From Pseudomonadota bacterium (lineage in GTDB: Bacteria; Pseudomonadota; Gammaproteobacteria; Burkholderiales; Thiobacillaceae), in NCBI GenBank assembly GCA_021780975.1, contig JAJXXS010000337.1, positions 1 to 6,518 of the forward strand: a DNA stretch of 6,518 nucleotides. Direction: 5' to 3'. A program made the translations under genes and the position numbers. Shown piece after piece: positions 1 to 6,378 of this stretch. Every line of letters begins with the position of its first letter. Position 1 is the first letter of the stretch. A model generated the notes under the pieces. It was not told where the DNA came from. It was given only the letters and a program-made list of their open reading frames with translations, and did not search any database.

Positions 1-668
1 ACCGCGGCCATTTGCCAGGGAATGACGACATGGCGGCGGCGCCGCGCGATCGCCTGCGCCACCTTTTGCGCGGCCTGCGGGGCGCTCATGCGGAAGGGCA
101 TGGCGTAGCGATTGACGCGCGTCATGGGGGTGTCGATGTAGCCCGGCGATACCGTCACGACGCCGATGCCGGCGGGCGCCAGTTCCAGGCGCAGGCTTTC
201 CAGGCAGGTGATGAGCGCCGCCTTGGACGCGGAATAGGCGCCGCCACCGGGCAGGCCGCGCATGGCGGCGACGCTGGCGATGCCGCACAGACATCCGCCC
301 CCTGCGTCCCGCATCGGCGCAATGAAGGGCTGGAAGGTGTGCAGCACGCCCATGACGTTGGTGGCCAGGGTCGCGCGGAAGACTTCCAGGTCGTCCTTTT
401 CTTCCGCCAGCGCGCCCACGGAAATGCCAGCGGCGGCGATGACGATGTGCGGGCATCCGGCGCGGGCTACGAAGTCGCGCGCCGCCTCGGCGACAGCGGC
501 GGCATCCCCGACATCCGCGCGGTACAAACGGGCATCCAGCCCCTGCGCCGTGTCCTCCAGCGCGGCCTGGCGGCGGCCGAGCAACCCGAGAGTGGCTCCT
601 GCTGCGCCGTAGCGACGGGCCAGGGCGGCGCCCAGCCCGCTGCCGGCGCCGGTGATGAAGATTCTCAC
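1..668 (-). CDS. SDR-family NAD(P)-dependent oxidoreductase, 3' end outside the window
   Basis: Short-chain dehydrogenase/reductase of the classical type, probably soluble and cytoplasmic; the substrate cannot be told. I translated the minus strand from a GTG at 668-666, which gives 222 codons before the window edge. Visible family motifs are the nucleotide-binding TGAGSGLG at residues 6-13, AAAG at 78-81 (the usual NNAG strand), Asn104, Ser132, and YSASK at 145-149 with catalytic Tyr145 and Lys149, then SPGYIDTPM at 174-182. Arg32-Arg33 at the end of the second strand suggests NADP(H) rather than NAD(H). Classical SDRs run about 250 residues, so perhaps 30 or so are missing. The GTG start is supported by a good Shine-Dalgarno and by the motif beginning at residue 6; no ATG fits upstream. 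It begins 22 nt after the dsbA stop and is probably the last or a late gene of the argS operon. Family very sure, function open. Confidence 0.93.
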   Translation of the reverse strand, partial: MRIFITGAGSGLGAALARRYGAAGATLGLLGRRQAALEDTAQGLDARLYRADVGDAAAVAEAARDFVARAGCPHIVIAAAGISVGALAEEKDDLEVFRATLATNVMGVLHTFQPFIAPMRDAGGGCLCGIASVAAMRGLPGGGAYSASKAALITCLESLRLELAPAGIGVVTVSPGYIDTPMTRVNRYAMPFRMSAPQAAQKVAQAIARRRRHVVIPWQMAA

Positions 669-673
669 CTGCG

Positions 674-680
674 CCTTCCT
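674..680 (-). promoter_or_regulatory. Shine-Dalgarno of the SDR gene
   Basis: On the minus strand AGGAAGG lies five bases before the GTG at 668. It decides the non-ATG start of the SDR gene, which otherwise has no candidate start in the short gap after dsbA. Confidence 0.7.
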
Positions 681-690
681 GCGGAGCGTC

Positions 691-1344
691 TCAGTGGCGC
701 CCTCTTTCCTTCTGTGCCTTGGCGATCAAGTAGTCCACCACCTGGAACAGCCGGGCGCGGTCATCGTTGGTGAAGGACGGCGAGGTGAGGTATTTGCCAT
801 CGATGACCAGGGTGGGAACGCCCTGGATGGCATCGTCCTTGGCTTGCTGGGTACCCTGCATGGCGCGGTTGAGGGTGTCGAAGGAATTGTAGGACGCCAT
901 GAACTTGTCGACGTTGATCCCTTCCTTGGCGACCCATTGCTTGAGCACGGTCGGGTCGTCGAGATTGAGCAGTTGAACCTGATAGGCGTCGAACACCTTG
1001 CTGTGCAGGCGCGCCAGGTCACCGGTGTCCTTGAGCGCGTAGAAGAGTTTCGCCGCCGGCAGCCACTGGGCATTGAAAGCCACCGGGACAAGCACCATCT
1101 GGGCGTCCTTGGGCATGCGTTTTTCCCATGCCATCAGCGCCGGCTGCAGGTGGAAGCAATGCGGGCAGCGATACCAGAAGAACTCCTGCACCTCGATCTT
1201 CTTGCCCGTGGTCACCGGCTGCGGCATCTGCAGCACGAGGTAGTCCTTGCCTTCCGTGAACTTGGGTGTGATGGAGGCATGGGCCCCGCCGGCGATGAAG
1301 AGCAGGGTGAAACACCAGGCCAGTCGGTAAAACAGGGTGCGCAT
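691..1344 (-). CDS. dsbA: Thiol:disulfide interchange protein DsbA
   Basis: Periplasmic thiol oxidase that introduces disulfide bonds into exported proteins and is normally reoxidised by the membrane protein DsbB, which is not in this window. The 217-residue product matches the usual DsbA length. Residues 1-23 are a signal peptide with an early Arg, a hydrophobic core and an AHA-S cleavage site after Ala23. The thioredoxin-fold active site is CPHC at 60-63 inside EFFWYRCPHCF, the exact DsbA dipeptide Pro-His. A helical insert follows, and the cis-proline loop is GVPT with Pro177 in a strand-forming VPTLVIDGKY. The ATG at 1344 has a strong GAGGAG five bases upstream. It starts 13 nt after the SPOR gene stop, so the two are co-transcribed. 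DsbA next to argS and a SPOR protein is a known betaproteobacterial arrangement. DsbC/DsbG are excluded by the absence of an N-terminal dimerisation domain. Confidence 0.96.
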   Translation of the reverse strand: MRTLFYRLAWCFTLLFIAGGAHASITPKFTEGKDYLVLQMPQPVTTGKKIEVQEFFWYRCPHCFHLQPALMAWEKRMPKDAQMVLVPVAFNAQWLPAAKLFYALKDTGDLARLHSKVFDAYQVQLLNLDDPTVLKQWVAKEGINVDKFMASYNSFDTLNRAMQGTQQAKDDAIQGVPTLVIDGKYLTSPSFTNDDRARLFQVVDYLIAKAQKERGRH

Positions 1345-1357
1345 GAGAACTCCTCGG

Positions 1358-1912
1358 TCAGTGGATGGGGGTGATTTTTATCAGGTCGGCATTGATGTTG
1401 TTCTGGGCGAGCAGCCGACGCGCGGCGCTGACCTGGCTCATGTCCGTGTAAGGGCCCAAGCGCACGCGCTGCATCTGCACGCCGGCGGCGTTCTCCACGG
1501 TCTGGATGTGCGCTTCGAGCCCGAGCAGGGCGAGCTCCGCTTTCAGCGCCTGCGCCTCGTTGGGATCCTGGAAGGCGCCCGCCTGCAGATAGTACTCGGT
1601 GCCGCCGGCACCCTGGCCGGAGGGAGCCACGGCCGCGGAGGGCAGGCTCAATTGCGGGCCGACGCTGGTGACTTCGGGCGCCGCCGGTGCCGCGCTCAAG
1701 GCCGCGGGCGGCACGCTGCCGGCACCTTCTAGGGCGGGTGGCGCGGCCGGTGCGCTGGCGTTCTGCGCCGGGGCCAGTTGGCCAATGAAGGGGTCGTTGC
1801 GGCGGATGAACAGGGCTACTGCGATGGCGATCGCCAGGCCCAGAAACAGGCCGATGAGGATGCCCGTGAAGAGCGGGCCTTTCTGGCTGGAAGAGGAAGT
1901 ACGGGCTGCCAT
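1358..1912 (-). CDS. SPOR-domain inner-membrane protein
   Basis: A single-pass inner-membrane protein with a periplasmic peptidoglycan-binding SPOR domain, 184 residues. The short basic N terminus (1-13) is cytoplasmic. Residues 14-36 form one hydrophobic helix ending in RRN. Residues 45-105 are a low-complexity Ala/Pro-rich linker. The SPOR domain covers about 106-180, opening with YYLQAGAF at 107-114 and containing RVRLGPY at 149-155, both hallmark SPOR strands. SPOR domains bind glycan strands lacking stem peptides at the division septum (family knowledge); FtsN is the best-known member with this layout, and this protein is FtsN-like in architecture only. I chose the ATG at 1912, ten bases after the argS stop. 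An in-frame ATG at 1966 would add 18 unlikely residues and overlap argS by 44 nt. The Shine-Dalgarno is weak, so coupling to argS translation is plausible. Confidence 0.92.
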   Translation of the reverse strand: MAARTSSSSQKGPLFTGILIGLFLGLAIAIAVALFIRRNDPFIGQLAPAQNASAPAAPPALEGAGSVPPAALSAAPAAPEVTSVGPQLSLPSAAVAPSGQGAGGTEYYLQAGAFQDPNEAQALKAELALLGLEAHIQTVENAAGVQMQRVRLGPYTDMSQVSAARRLLAQNNINADLIKITPIH

Positions 1913-1922
1913 GTCGTGGGTC

Positions 1923-3698
1923 TCACATTCGGGTGGGGGCGGACACGCCCAGGAGTCCAAGGCCATTCGCCAGCACCTGGCGCACTGCCCAGATTAGCGC
2001 AAGGCGCGCATGGCGCAGGGTCGGGTCGTCCACCAGGAATTTTTCCGCGTTGTAATAGGTATGCAGTTCCGCCGCAAGATCCTTGAGGTAATAGGCGAGC
2101 AAATGCGGCGAGAGTTCCCGTGCCGCCGCCGCGACCGTTTCCGGATATTCGGCGAGGCGGCGCATGAGGGAGGTTTCGTGCACGCTGGAAAGGGGAGCCA
2201 GGTCGCAGCCAGCCAATCCCGCCGCATCCCCGCCCCACTCGCTCAGCACGCTGCAGATGCGCGCATGCGCGTACTGGATGTAGTAGACGGGGTTGTCGTT
2301 GCTCTGCGACTTGGCAAGATCGAGGTCGAAGTCCAGGTGCTGGTCAGATTTGCGCAGCACGTAATAGAAGCGCGCCGCGTCGTTGCCTACTTCATCGCGC
2401 AGTTCGCGCAGGGTGACGAAGTCGCCGGCGCGTGTCGACATGGAGACCTTCTGTCCGCCGCGATATAGCACGGCAAACTGCACGAGGGCGACGGTCAGCC
2501 GCTCGGCCTCCAGCCCCAGGGCCGTCAGCGCGGCGCGCACGCGCGGGATGTAGCCATGATGATCGGCACCCCAGACGTCGATCATGCGCGCGAATCCGCG
2601 CTCGTATTTGTGCGCGTGATAGGCGATATCGGAAGCGAAATAGGTGTACTCGCCGTTGGCGCGCCGCACCACGCGGTCCTTCTCGTCGCCCAGGCTGCTG
2701 GAACGGAACCACAGGGCGCCGTCCTGTTCGTATAGATGGCCGAGAGCCTGCAGGCGGCCCACCGCATCTTCCACCAGGCCGAGGTCGAAGAGGCTCTTTT
2801 CCGAGAACCAGTGATCGAAGGCGACGCCGAATTCTTCCAGGTCGGCGCGGCAGTCGCTCAACTGGTCGTTGAGCACGAAATCATGGAAGTAGGCGTAATC
2901 CACGCCCAGCAGATGTTTTGCCGATGCGATGAGGCCATCGAGATGGGCCTCGTTGGCAGCCTTCGCGGCGGCGTCGCCGTCTTCCAGGAGATCCTTGTCA
3001 GGGCGTGTCGGCACGTCCTGGAGCACGTTGCCGGCCTCGTGCACGTAGCGGTTGCCATGGGCGCGAAAGATGGCCTGCGCCATGGCGCGCACATAGTCGC
3101 CCTGATAGGCGTTGCTGGGGAAGGGCACATGGACGCCGTTTTCCTCCAGGTAGCGCAGCCAGGTGGACAGCGCCAGGATGTCCATCTGACGGCCGGCATC
3201 GTTGACATAATATTCGCGGCTCACTGCGTAGCCGGCTGCTTCCAACACGTTGGCGAGGCTGGCGCCGTAGGCGGCGCCGCGGCCGTGGCCGACGTGCAGC
3301 GGGCCGGTGGGGTTGGCGGAAACGAACTCCACCTGCACCTTGGTGCCCTGGCCGAGATCGCTTTGCCCGTAAGCATCGCCGGCGGCGAGAACTTGGCGCA
3401 CCACGCCCGTCCACGCCGACGGTTTCAGCTGCAGATTGATGAATCCCGCGCCGGCCACTTCCACGCGCGCGAGCAGGGGCGAGGCGGGCAAGGCGCGCAC
3501 GATGGACTCGGCGAGGGTGCGGGGGTTCTGCCTGACGGCCTTGGCGAGCTTGAGGGCCACGCTGGTCGCGAAATCCCCGTGTTCTGCCTGCTTGGGCCGT
3601 TCGAGCTCGATGGCTTCGGCGAGATCCGGATTTACCAGGCGGACGGCGTTCTGCAGCAGTTCGGCGACCTGTTGCTTGAGGCTCAAAGGGGCGGACAT
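1923..3698 (-). CDS. argS: Arginyl-tRNA synthetase
   Basis: Class I aminoacyl-tRNA synthetase that charges tRNA-Arg with arginine using ATP in the cytoplasm; essential. The 591-residue product is of normal bacterial length. Residues 1 to about 110 are the ArgS-specific N-terminal domain that reads the tRNA D-loop, with the typical KQAEHGDFATSVALKLAK stretch. The catalytic core begins with EFVSANPTGPLHVGHGRGA, whose HVGH at 135-138 is the HIGH motif. WGADHHGYIPR lies near 376-386. The second signature appears as KVSMST at 417-422, without the canonical second lysine, as is common in ArgRS. The C-terminal anticodon-binding (DALR) helices fill roughly 460-591. The ATG at 3698 has GGAG four bases upstream and gives the conserved N terminus. 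It heads the argS-SPOR-dsbA-SDR cluster, with a perfect -10 box just upstream. Confidence 0.98.
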   Translation of the reverse strand: MSAPLSLKQQVAELLQNAVRLVNPDLAEAIELERPKQAEHGDFATSVALKLAKAVRQNPRTLAESIVRALPASPLLARVEVAGAGFINLQLKPSAWTGVVRQVLAAGDAYGQSDLGQGTKVQVEFVSANPTGPLHVGHGRGAAYGASLANVLEAAGYAVSREYYVNDAGRQMDILALSTWLRYLEENGVHVPFPSNAYQGDYVRAMAQAIFRAHGNRYVHEAGNVLQDVPTRPDKDLLEDGDAAAKAANEAHLDGLIASAKHLLGVDYAYFHDFVLNDQLSDCRADLEEFGVAFDHWFSEKSLFDLGLVEDAVGRLQALGHLYEQDGALWFRSSSLGDEKDRVVRRANGEYTYFASDIAYHAHKYERGFARMIDVWGADHHGYIPRVRAALTALGLEAERLTVALVQFAVLYRGGQKVSMSTRAGDFVTLRELRDEVGNDAARFYYVLRKSDQHLDFDLDLAKSQSNDNPVYYIQYAHARICSVLSEWGGDAAGLAGCDLAPLSSVHETSLMRRLAEYPETVAAAARELSPHLLAYYLKDLAAELHTYYNAEKFLVDDPTLRHARLALIWAVRQVLANGLGLLGVSAPTRM

Positions 3699-3728
3699 GA
3701 CGCTCCGGCAACTGACTCAAAGTCGCTG

Positions 3729-3734
3729 ATTATA
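3729..3734 (-). promoter_or_regulatory. Candidate -10 box of the argS operon
   Basis: The minus strand reads TATAAT, a perfect sigma-70 -10 hexamer, in the 65-nt gap before argS, in otherwise very GC-rich DNA. Transcription would start near 3722, giving a leader of about 24 nt. I see no good -35 at 16-18 bases; the region there is GC-rich and overlaps a 12-bp palindrome, so an activator or a weak promoter is possible. Confidence 0.45.
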
Positions 3735-3740
3735 GCTGCG

Positions 3741-3752
3741 CAGGCGCGCCTG
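3741..3752. repeat. 12-bp perfect palindrome upstream of the argS -10 box
   Basis: CAGGCGCGCCTG reads the same on both strands without a spacer and ends six bases before the candidate TATAAT, inside the -35/-10 spacer. It could be a dimeric regulator's site or chance in GC-rich DNA. It has no loop and no following T-run, so it is not a terminator for the diiron gene. Confidence 0.3.
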
Positions 3753-3763
3753 GCCGCCCCCGG

Positions 3764-4597
3764 TCAGCGGAATCCCGCCAGGCGAAAGGCATGCCCCACC
3801 GCCTTGACGCCATGCCGGCGTACCGGAGCGGGAAGCGCGAGAGGGGTCAGCAGCATTTCCGCTCCCATGGCGTAGGGGTAGTGCGCCCGCGCGATGCGGG
3901 TGATGCGCTGCCTGAAGGCGGCGTAGGTGGCCGCGGTATTGGGGCGGTCGGGGTAGCGCTGGGCATAGGCGTGATGAAAGGCGATGTAGCCATCCTCGTT
4001 CATGGCTTCGCGCAGGCGATGCCAGAGCACGCGTGCGATGCGCAGGCGGCCGTGCCCGGCGACCTGCTGGTGGCGCCGGAAGTAACGGTAGAAATGCTTG
4101 AAGTGGCGCACCTCGTCGCTGCGTATGTGGTCGAGCATCTGGCGCAGCACGGGCTCGCGCGCGTAGCTCAGCAGCATGCGGTAATACGTCGCGGTGCCGG
4201 TTTCCACCACGCAGCGCGCCGCCAGCTCGAGCGCCGGGGTAGGCTCGAGCTGCTCGCCCGTGCAGGTCGTGCGGTAATGTTCGAAAAAGCGCGCAAAGGC
4301 GGTTTCCCAATCGAACTCCGGCCACACCCGCCGCACGTAGGTCCTGAGGGCGCGGCCATGCTGCAGCTCCTCCTGTTCCCAGTGTGCCGACAGCCAGGCC
4401 GAGGTTTCCGCGTCGTCGCGATAATAGGCGAGCAGGTTGCCGGTATAGACGTCCGCTCCGGTTTCGATGAAGGAGGCGCTGACGAGCAGGAAAAACAGCG
4501 TCTCGTCGGCGCGTGTCAGGGCCGGGTCGAGCATGGCGAAATCCAGATCCTCGACGCGCCATGGCAGCGCGTCCGCAGCCCCGGCAGGCTTGGTCAC
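3764..4597 (-). CDS. Ferritin-like diiron protein, function unknown
   Basis: A 277-residue, all-helical protein with a full set of diiron ligands: Glu45 (FIETGAD), Glu77-x-x-His80 (EELQHGRAL), Glu132 (VVETGTA) and Glu162-x-x-His165 (SDEVRHFKHF). This E, ExxH, E, ExxH pattern is shared by ferritins, acyl-ACP desaturases and other diiron oxidases. The wide gap of 52 residues between His80 and Glu132, and sequences such as ExxHGRAL and DEVRH, resemble acyl-ACP desaturases or AurF-like N-oxygenases more than iron-storage ferritins. No signal peptide or membrane helix is seen; the C terminus is basic. The GTG start at 4597 overlaps the gst stop in a GTGA arrangement, the usual sign of translational coupling; the next in-frame ATG is codon 22. 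The substrate is unknown. The diiron-carboxylate fold is well supported, a desaturase or oxygenase role is inference. Confidence 0.85.
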   Translation of the reverse strand: MTKPAGAADALPWRVEDLDFAMLDPALTRADETLFFLLVSASFIETGADVYTGNLLAYYRDDAETSAWLSAHWEQEELQHGRALRTYVRRVWPEFDWETAFARFFEHYRTTCTGEQLEPTPALELAARCVVETGTATYYRMLLSYAREPVLRQMLDHIRSDEVRHFKHFYRYFRRHQQVAGHGRLRIARVLWHRLREAMNEDGYIAFHHAYAQRYPDRPNTAATYAAFRQRITRIARAHYPYAMGAEMLLTPLALPAPVRRHGVKAVGHAFRLAGFR

Positions 4598-5199
4598 TGC
4601 AGCAGCCCCTCCGCTTCCAGAGCGGCGTGCACGCTCGGGCGCGTGGCCGTGCGGGTCTGGTATTCGGCCAGCGCCGGCCAGGGGGCGAGGTCGATTTTCT
4701 GCAGACGGGCCCAGTTGAGCATGACAAAAAGATAGGCGTCGGGGGCGGAGAATGCCGGGCCCGGAAGATAGGGGACGCTCTGCAGCGCCTGGTTGACATG
4801 GGCGAAACGGTCTTCCAGGCGGGCGCGGGCGAGGCGCTTGGCTTCCTCCGGCATGGCCGGATTCCATAGCGGGCCGAAGCCCTTGTGGATTTCCGTGGCG
4901 ATGAAGCTGAGCCACTCCAGGGCGCGGTAGCGCGCCAGGCCCGAGGCGGGCAGCAGGTGCGCCGCCGGGGCCAGGTCTGCCAGATATTGGGAGATCACGG
5001 CCACTTCCGTAAGCACCCCGCCGTCGTCGAGCTTCAGGGCAGGAACGTAACCCCTGGGGTTGATGCGCAGGAAGTCCTCCCCGCTGGCGGTTCTCTTGGT
5101 TTTAAGGTCCACTTTCTCCAGTTCGAAAGCCAGCCCCGCCTCGCGCAGCAGGATGTGGGGGGCCAGAGAGCAGGCGCCGGGGGAGTAGTAGAGTTTCAT
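4594..5199 (-). CDS. gst: Beta-class glutathione S-transferase
   Basis: Cytosolic glutathione transferase, 201 residues, the same size as E. coli GstA and closely similar along its length. It conjugates glutathione to electrophiles and can act as a peroxidase or bind disulfides (family knowledge). The thioredoxin-like N-terminal domain begins MKLYYSPGACSLAPHI, with Cys10 as the beta-class active-site cysteine and Ser11 beside it. Pro53 in GYVPALKLDDG is the conserved cis-proline, and TEVAVISQYLAD at 64-75 holds the glutathione-binding Glu65. The helical C-terminal domain has EWLSFIATEIHKGF (about 95-108), with the His-Lys of the G-site, and SAPDAYLF, the N-capping box and hydrophobic staple. 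The ATG at 5199 is preceded by a consensus AAGGAG. The stop overlaps the start of the downstream diiron gene, so the two are co-translated. Confidence 0.96.
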   Translation of the reverse strand: MKLYYSPGACSLAPHILLREAGLAFELEKVDLKTKRTASGEDFLRINPRGYVPALKLDDGGVLTEVAVISQYLADLAPAAHLLPASGLARYRALEWLSFIATEIHKGFGPLWNPAMPEEAKRLARARLEDRFAHVNQALQSVPYLPGPAFSAPDAYLFVMLNWARLQKIDLAPWPALAEYQTRTATRPSVHAALEAEGLLQ

Positions 5200-5208
5200 C
5201 TTCGTTTT

Positions 5209-5214
5209 CTCCTT
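5209..5214 (-). promoter_or_regulatory. Shine-Dalgarno of gst
   Basis: Minus-strand AAGGAG, a consensus site, nine bases before the gst ATG. Strong enough to suggest efficient translation of the gst-diiron pair. Confidence 0.75.
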
Positions 5215-5243
5215 GGTTGTAAGGGTTTTTTCACACTAGCACA

Positions 5244-5441
5244 TCAGGCCTTGCGCAAATCTCCCAGCTGGCCGGACTGGACGCGGTTGTCGGCGAGCGG
5301 GATGCCGCGTGCGGCGAACCCCCGTTCCTGACCTCCCGCCGGGGAAGCGCGATTTTCCTGAAAAAATTGAACATGGGCGGCATCGAGCGGTGTTCGGGGA
5401 TTGGATGGGCTGCAGGGCGAGAGGTTCACTGTCCGGCGCAT
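5244..5441 (-). CDS. Doubtful short ORF, 65 residues
   Basis: A minus-strand ORF from the ATG at 5441 to a TGA at 5244, about 45 nt before gst on the same strand. I recognise no family. Its second half (roughly GIPLADNRVQSGQLGDLRKA) is hydrophilic, uses codons ending in G or C and reads like a real protein C terminus. The first half is Pro/Ser-rich and unconvincing. The upstream GGGAAG is a weak ribosome site. The frame stays open upstream to 5570, antisense to the start of the NTPase gene. It could be a small gene, the tail of a decayed gene, or chance; chance is the most likely in DNA this rich in GC. Confidence 0.2.
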   Translation of the reverse strand: MRRTVNLSPCSPSNPRTPLDAAHVQFFQENRASPAGGQERGFAARGIPLADNRVQSGQLGDLRKA

Positions 5442-5508
5442 GGCTTCCCAAGGGCGGGGCCATTGGTTAGGCTTGCGTTTTGCTCCGGCTCTGATCCGCT
5501 CGTCAAGC

Positions 5509-6375
5509 ATGCATTTCACCCTGCAGTCCTTCCGCGCCTGGAAGCACAAGACCGTCACCCTACTCGGCATGTCCGGCGTGGGGAAAACCTATCTTTCGGG
5601 GCTGCTGCGCAGCCACGACTGGTTCCACTATTCCGGCGACTACCGCATCGGCACGCGCTACCTCGACGAGCCCATCCTTGATCTCATCAAGCAGCAGGCC
5701 ATGCAGGTGCAGTTCCTGCGCGACCTGCTGCGGCGCGACTGGATCAACATCAAGAACAACATCAAGATCCACGATCTGGGACCGGTGCTGGCCTATGTCG
5801 GCAAGCTCGGCAATCCGGAGCGGGGCGGCCTGTCCCTGGAGGAGTTTTCGCGCCGCCAGGCCGCCTACCGCCAGGCCGAGATCGCGGCCATGGGCGATGT
5901 GCCGGAATTCATCCGCAAGGGCCGCGAAATCTACGGTTACGATCATTTCGTCAACGATGTGGGCGGCAGCCTGTGCGAGTTGGAGGACGACGGCGTGATC
6001 GAACTGCTCGCGCGCCATACCCTCATCCTCTACATACAGGTGACCACGAAGGAAGAGGAGGCCGCGCTCATCGCGCGCGCCCAGTCCGACCCCAAGCCGC
6101 TGTATTTCCGTCCGGCTTTTCTTGCCGAATACCTGCCCGTCTATCTCAGGGAAAGAGGGATCGAGTATGTGGCGCAGATCGAGCCGGACGACTTTGCCCG
6201 CTGGGTATTCCCCCAGCTCTTCCATTCCCGCGTGCCGCGCTATGAGGCCATCGCCCGCCCCCACGGCTACACCGTCACTTCGCGCGAGGTCGCCCAGGTG
6301 CGCGACGAAAAGGATTTCCTGGCCCTGCTGGAGGGCGCCATCTGGCGCGCGCATCCGGCCCCGGCGGGAGGCTGA
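5509..6375 (+). CDS. Uncharacterised P-loop NTPase, kinase-like, upstream of metA
   Basis: A soluble 288-residue protein. A perfect Walker A, GMSGVGKT, lies at residues 20-27 after a strand KTVTLL. SGDYRIGTRYL at 42-52 follows where small P-loop kinases such as shikimate and nucleotide kinases carry a substrate-binding Asp and Arg (here Asp44, Arg46 or Arg50). HFVNDVGGSLCELED at about 146-160 looks like a Walker B-type strand ending in Asp150. HTLILYIQV at 170-178 is another core strand, followed by an Arg190-containing segment that may be the lid. No signal peptide or membrane helix is present. The reaction and substrate are unknown; kinase-like is inference. I chose the ATG at 5509 because the core strand follows at once. 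It lacks a clear Shine-Dalgarno, and in-frame starts at 5440 (ATG) and 5401 (TTG) would only add non-conserved-looking residues. Its end contains the metA ribosome site. Confidence 0.85.
   Translation: MHFTLQSFRAWKHKTVTLLGMSGVGKTYLSGLLRSHDWFHYSGDYRIGTRYLDEPILDLIKQQAMQVQFLRDLLRRDWINIKNNIKIHDLGPVLAYVGKLGNPERGGLSLEEFSRRQAAYRQAEIAAMGDVPEFIRKGREIYGYDHFVNDVGGSLCELEDDGVIELLARHTLILYIQVTTKEEEAALIARAQSDPKPLYFRPAFLAEYLPVYLRERGIEYVAQIEPDDFARWVFPQLFHSRVPRYEAIARPHGYTVTSREVAQVRDEKDFLALLEGAIWRAHPAPAGG
6366..6371 (+). promoter_or_regulatory. Shine-Dalgarno of metA inside the NTPase gene
   Basis: GGGAGG lies in the last codons of the NTPase gene, seven bases before the metA ATG at 6379. With only three bases between the NTPase stop and the metA start, translation of metA is probably coupled to the NTPase. 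Confidence 0.75.
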
Positions 6376-6378
6376 TCC

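Larger units (their letters stand above)
5200..5508. other. Divergent intergenic region between gst and the P-loop NTPase gene
   Basis: About 310 nt that must carry the start signals for transcription in both directions. An AT-rich patch lies at about 5351-5373 and an 8-bp palindrome TTGCGCAA at 5251-5258. On the minus side the best -10-like string before gst is TAGTGT near 5238, poor and with no correctly spaced -35. On the plus side TCTGAT at 5490-5495 lies just before the NTPase start but has no -35. I see no terminator hairpin, tRNA or riboswitch-like structure. The only possible gene is the short minus-strand ORF listed separately. Confidence 0.6.

Noticed and set aside
12..773. Plus-strand ORF of 253 residues at the left edge
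   Set aside because: Antisense to the SDR gene, whose Rossmann, Ser, YxxxK and SPG motifs are unmistakable on the minus strand. The plus product is Gly/Arg/Ala-rich without motifs.
1913..1966. Longer start for the SPOR protein at 1966
   Set aside because: It would overlap argS by 44 nt and add a Pro/Cys-rich stretch before an otherwise normal short basic N terminus and membrane helix.
2736..3875. Plus-strand ORF of 379 residues antisense to argS
   Set aside because: It lies almost wholly opposite the well-supported argS gene in the mirror codon frame, where GC-rich codons rarely give stops. It shows no recognisable motif.
4598..4915. Longer start for the diiron protein at 4915
   Set aside because: The extra 106 residues are the shadow of gst in another frame (Arg/Pro/Gly-rich). 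The GTGA overlap gives a natural start at 4597.
5490..5495. TCTGAT as a -10 box for the NTPase gene
   Set aside because: It matches four of six positions, but the hexamer 17 bases upstream (TTAGGC) is not a credible -35 and the leader would be only a few bases.
5401..5508. N-terminal extension of the NTPase from TTG 5401 or ATG 5440
   Set aside because: Neither has a well-placed ribosome site, and the added residues do not look like part of the domain. The core strand and Walker A start just after the ATG at 5509.
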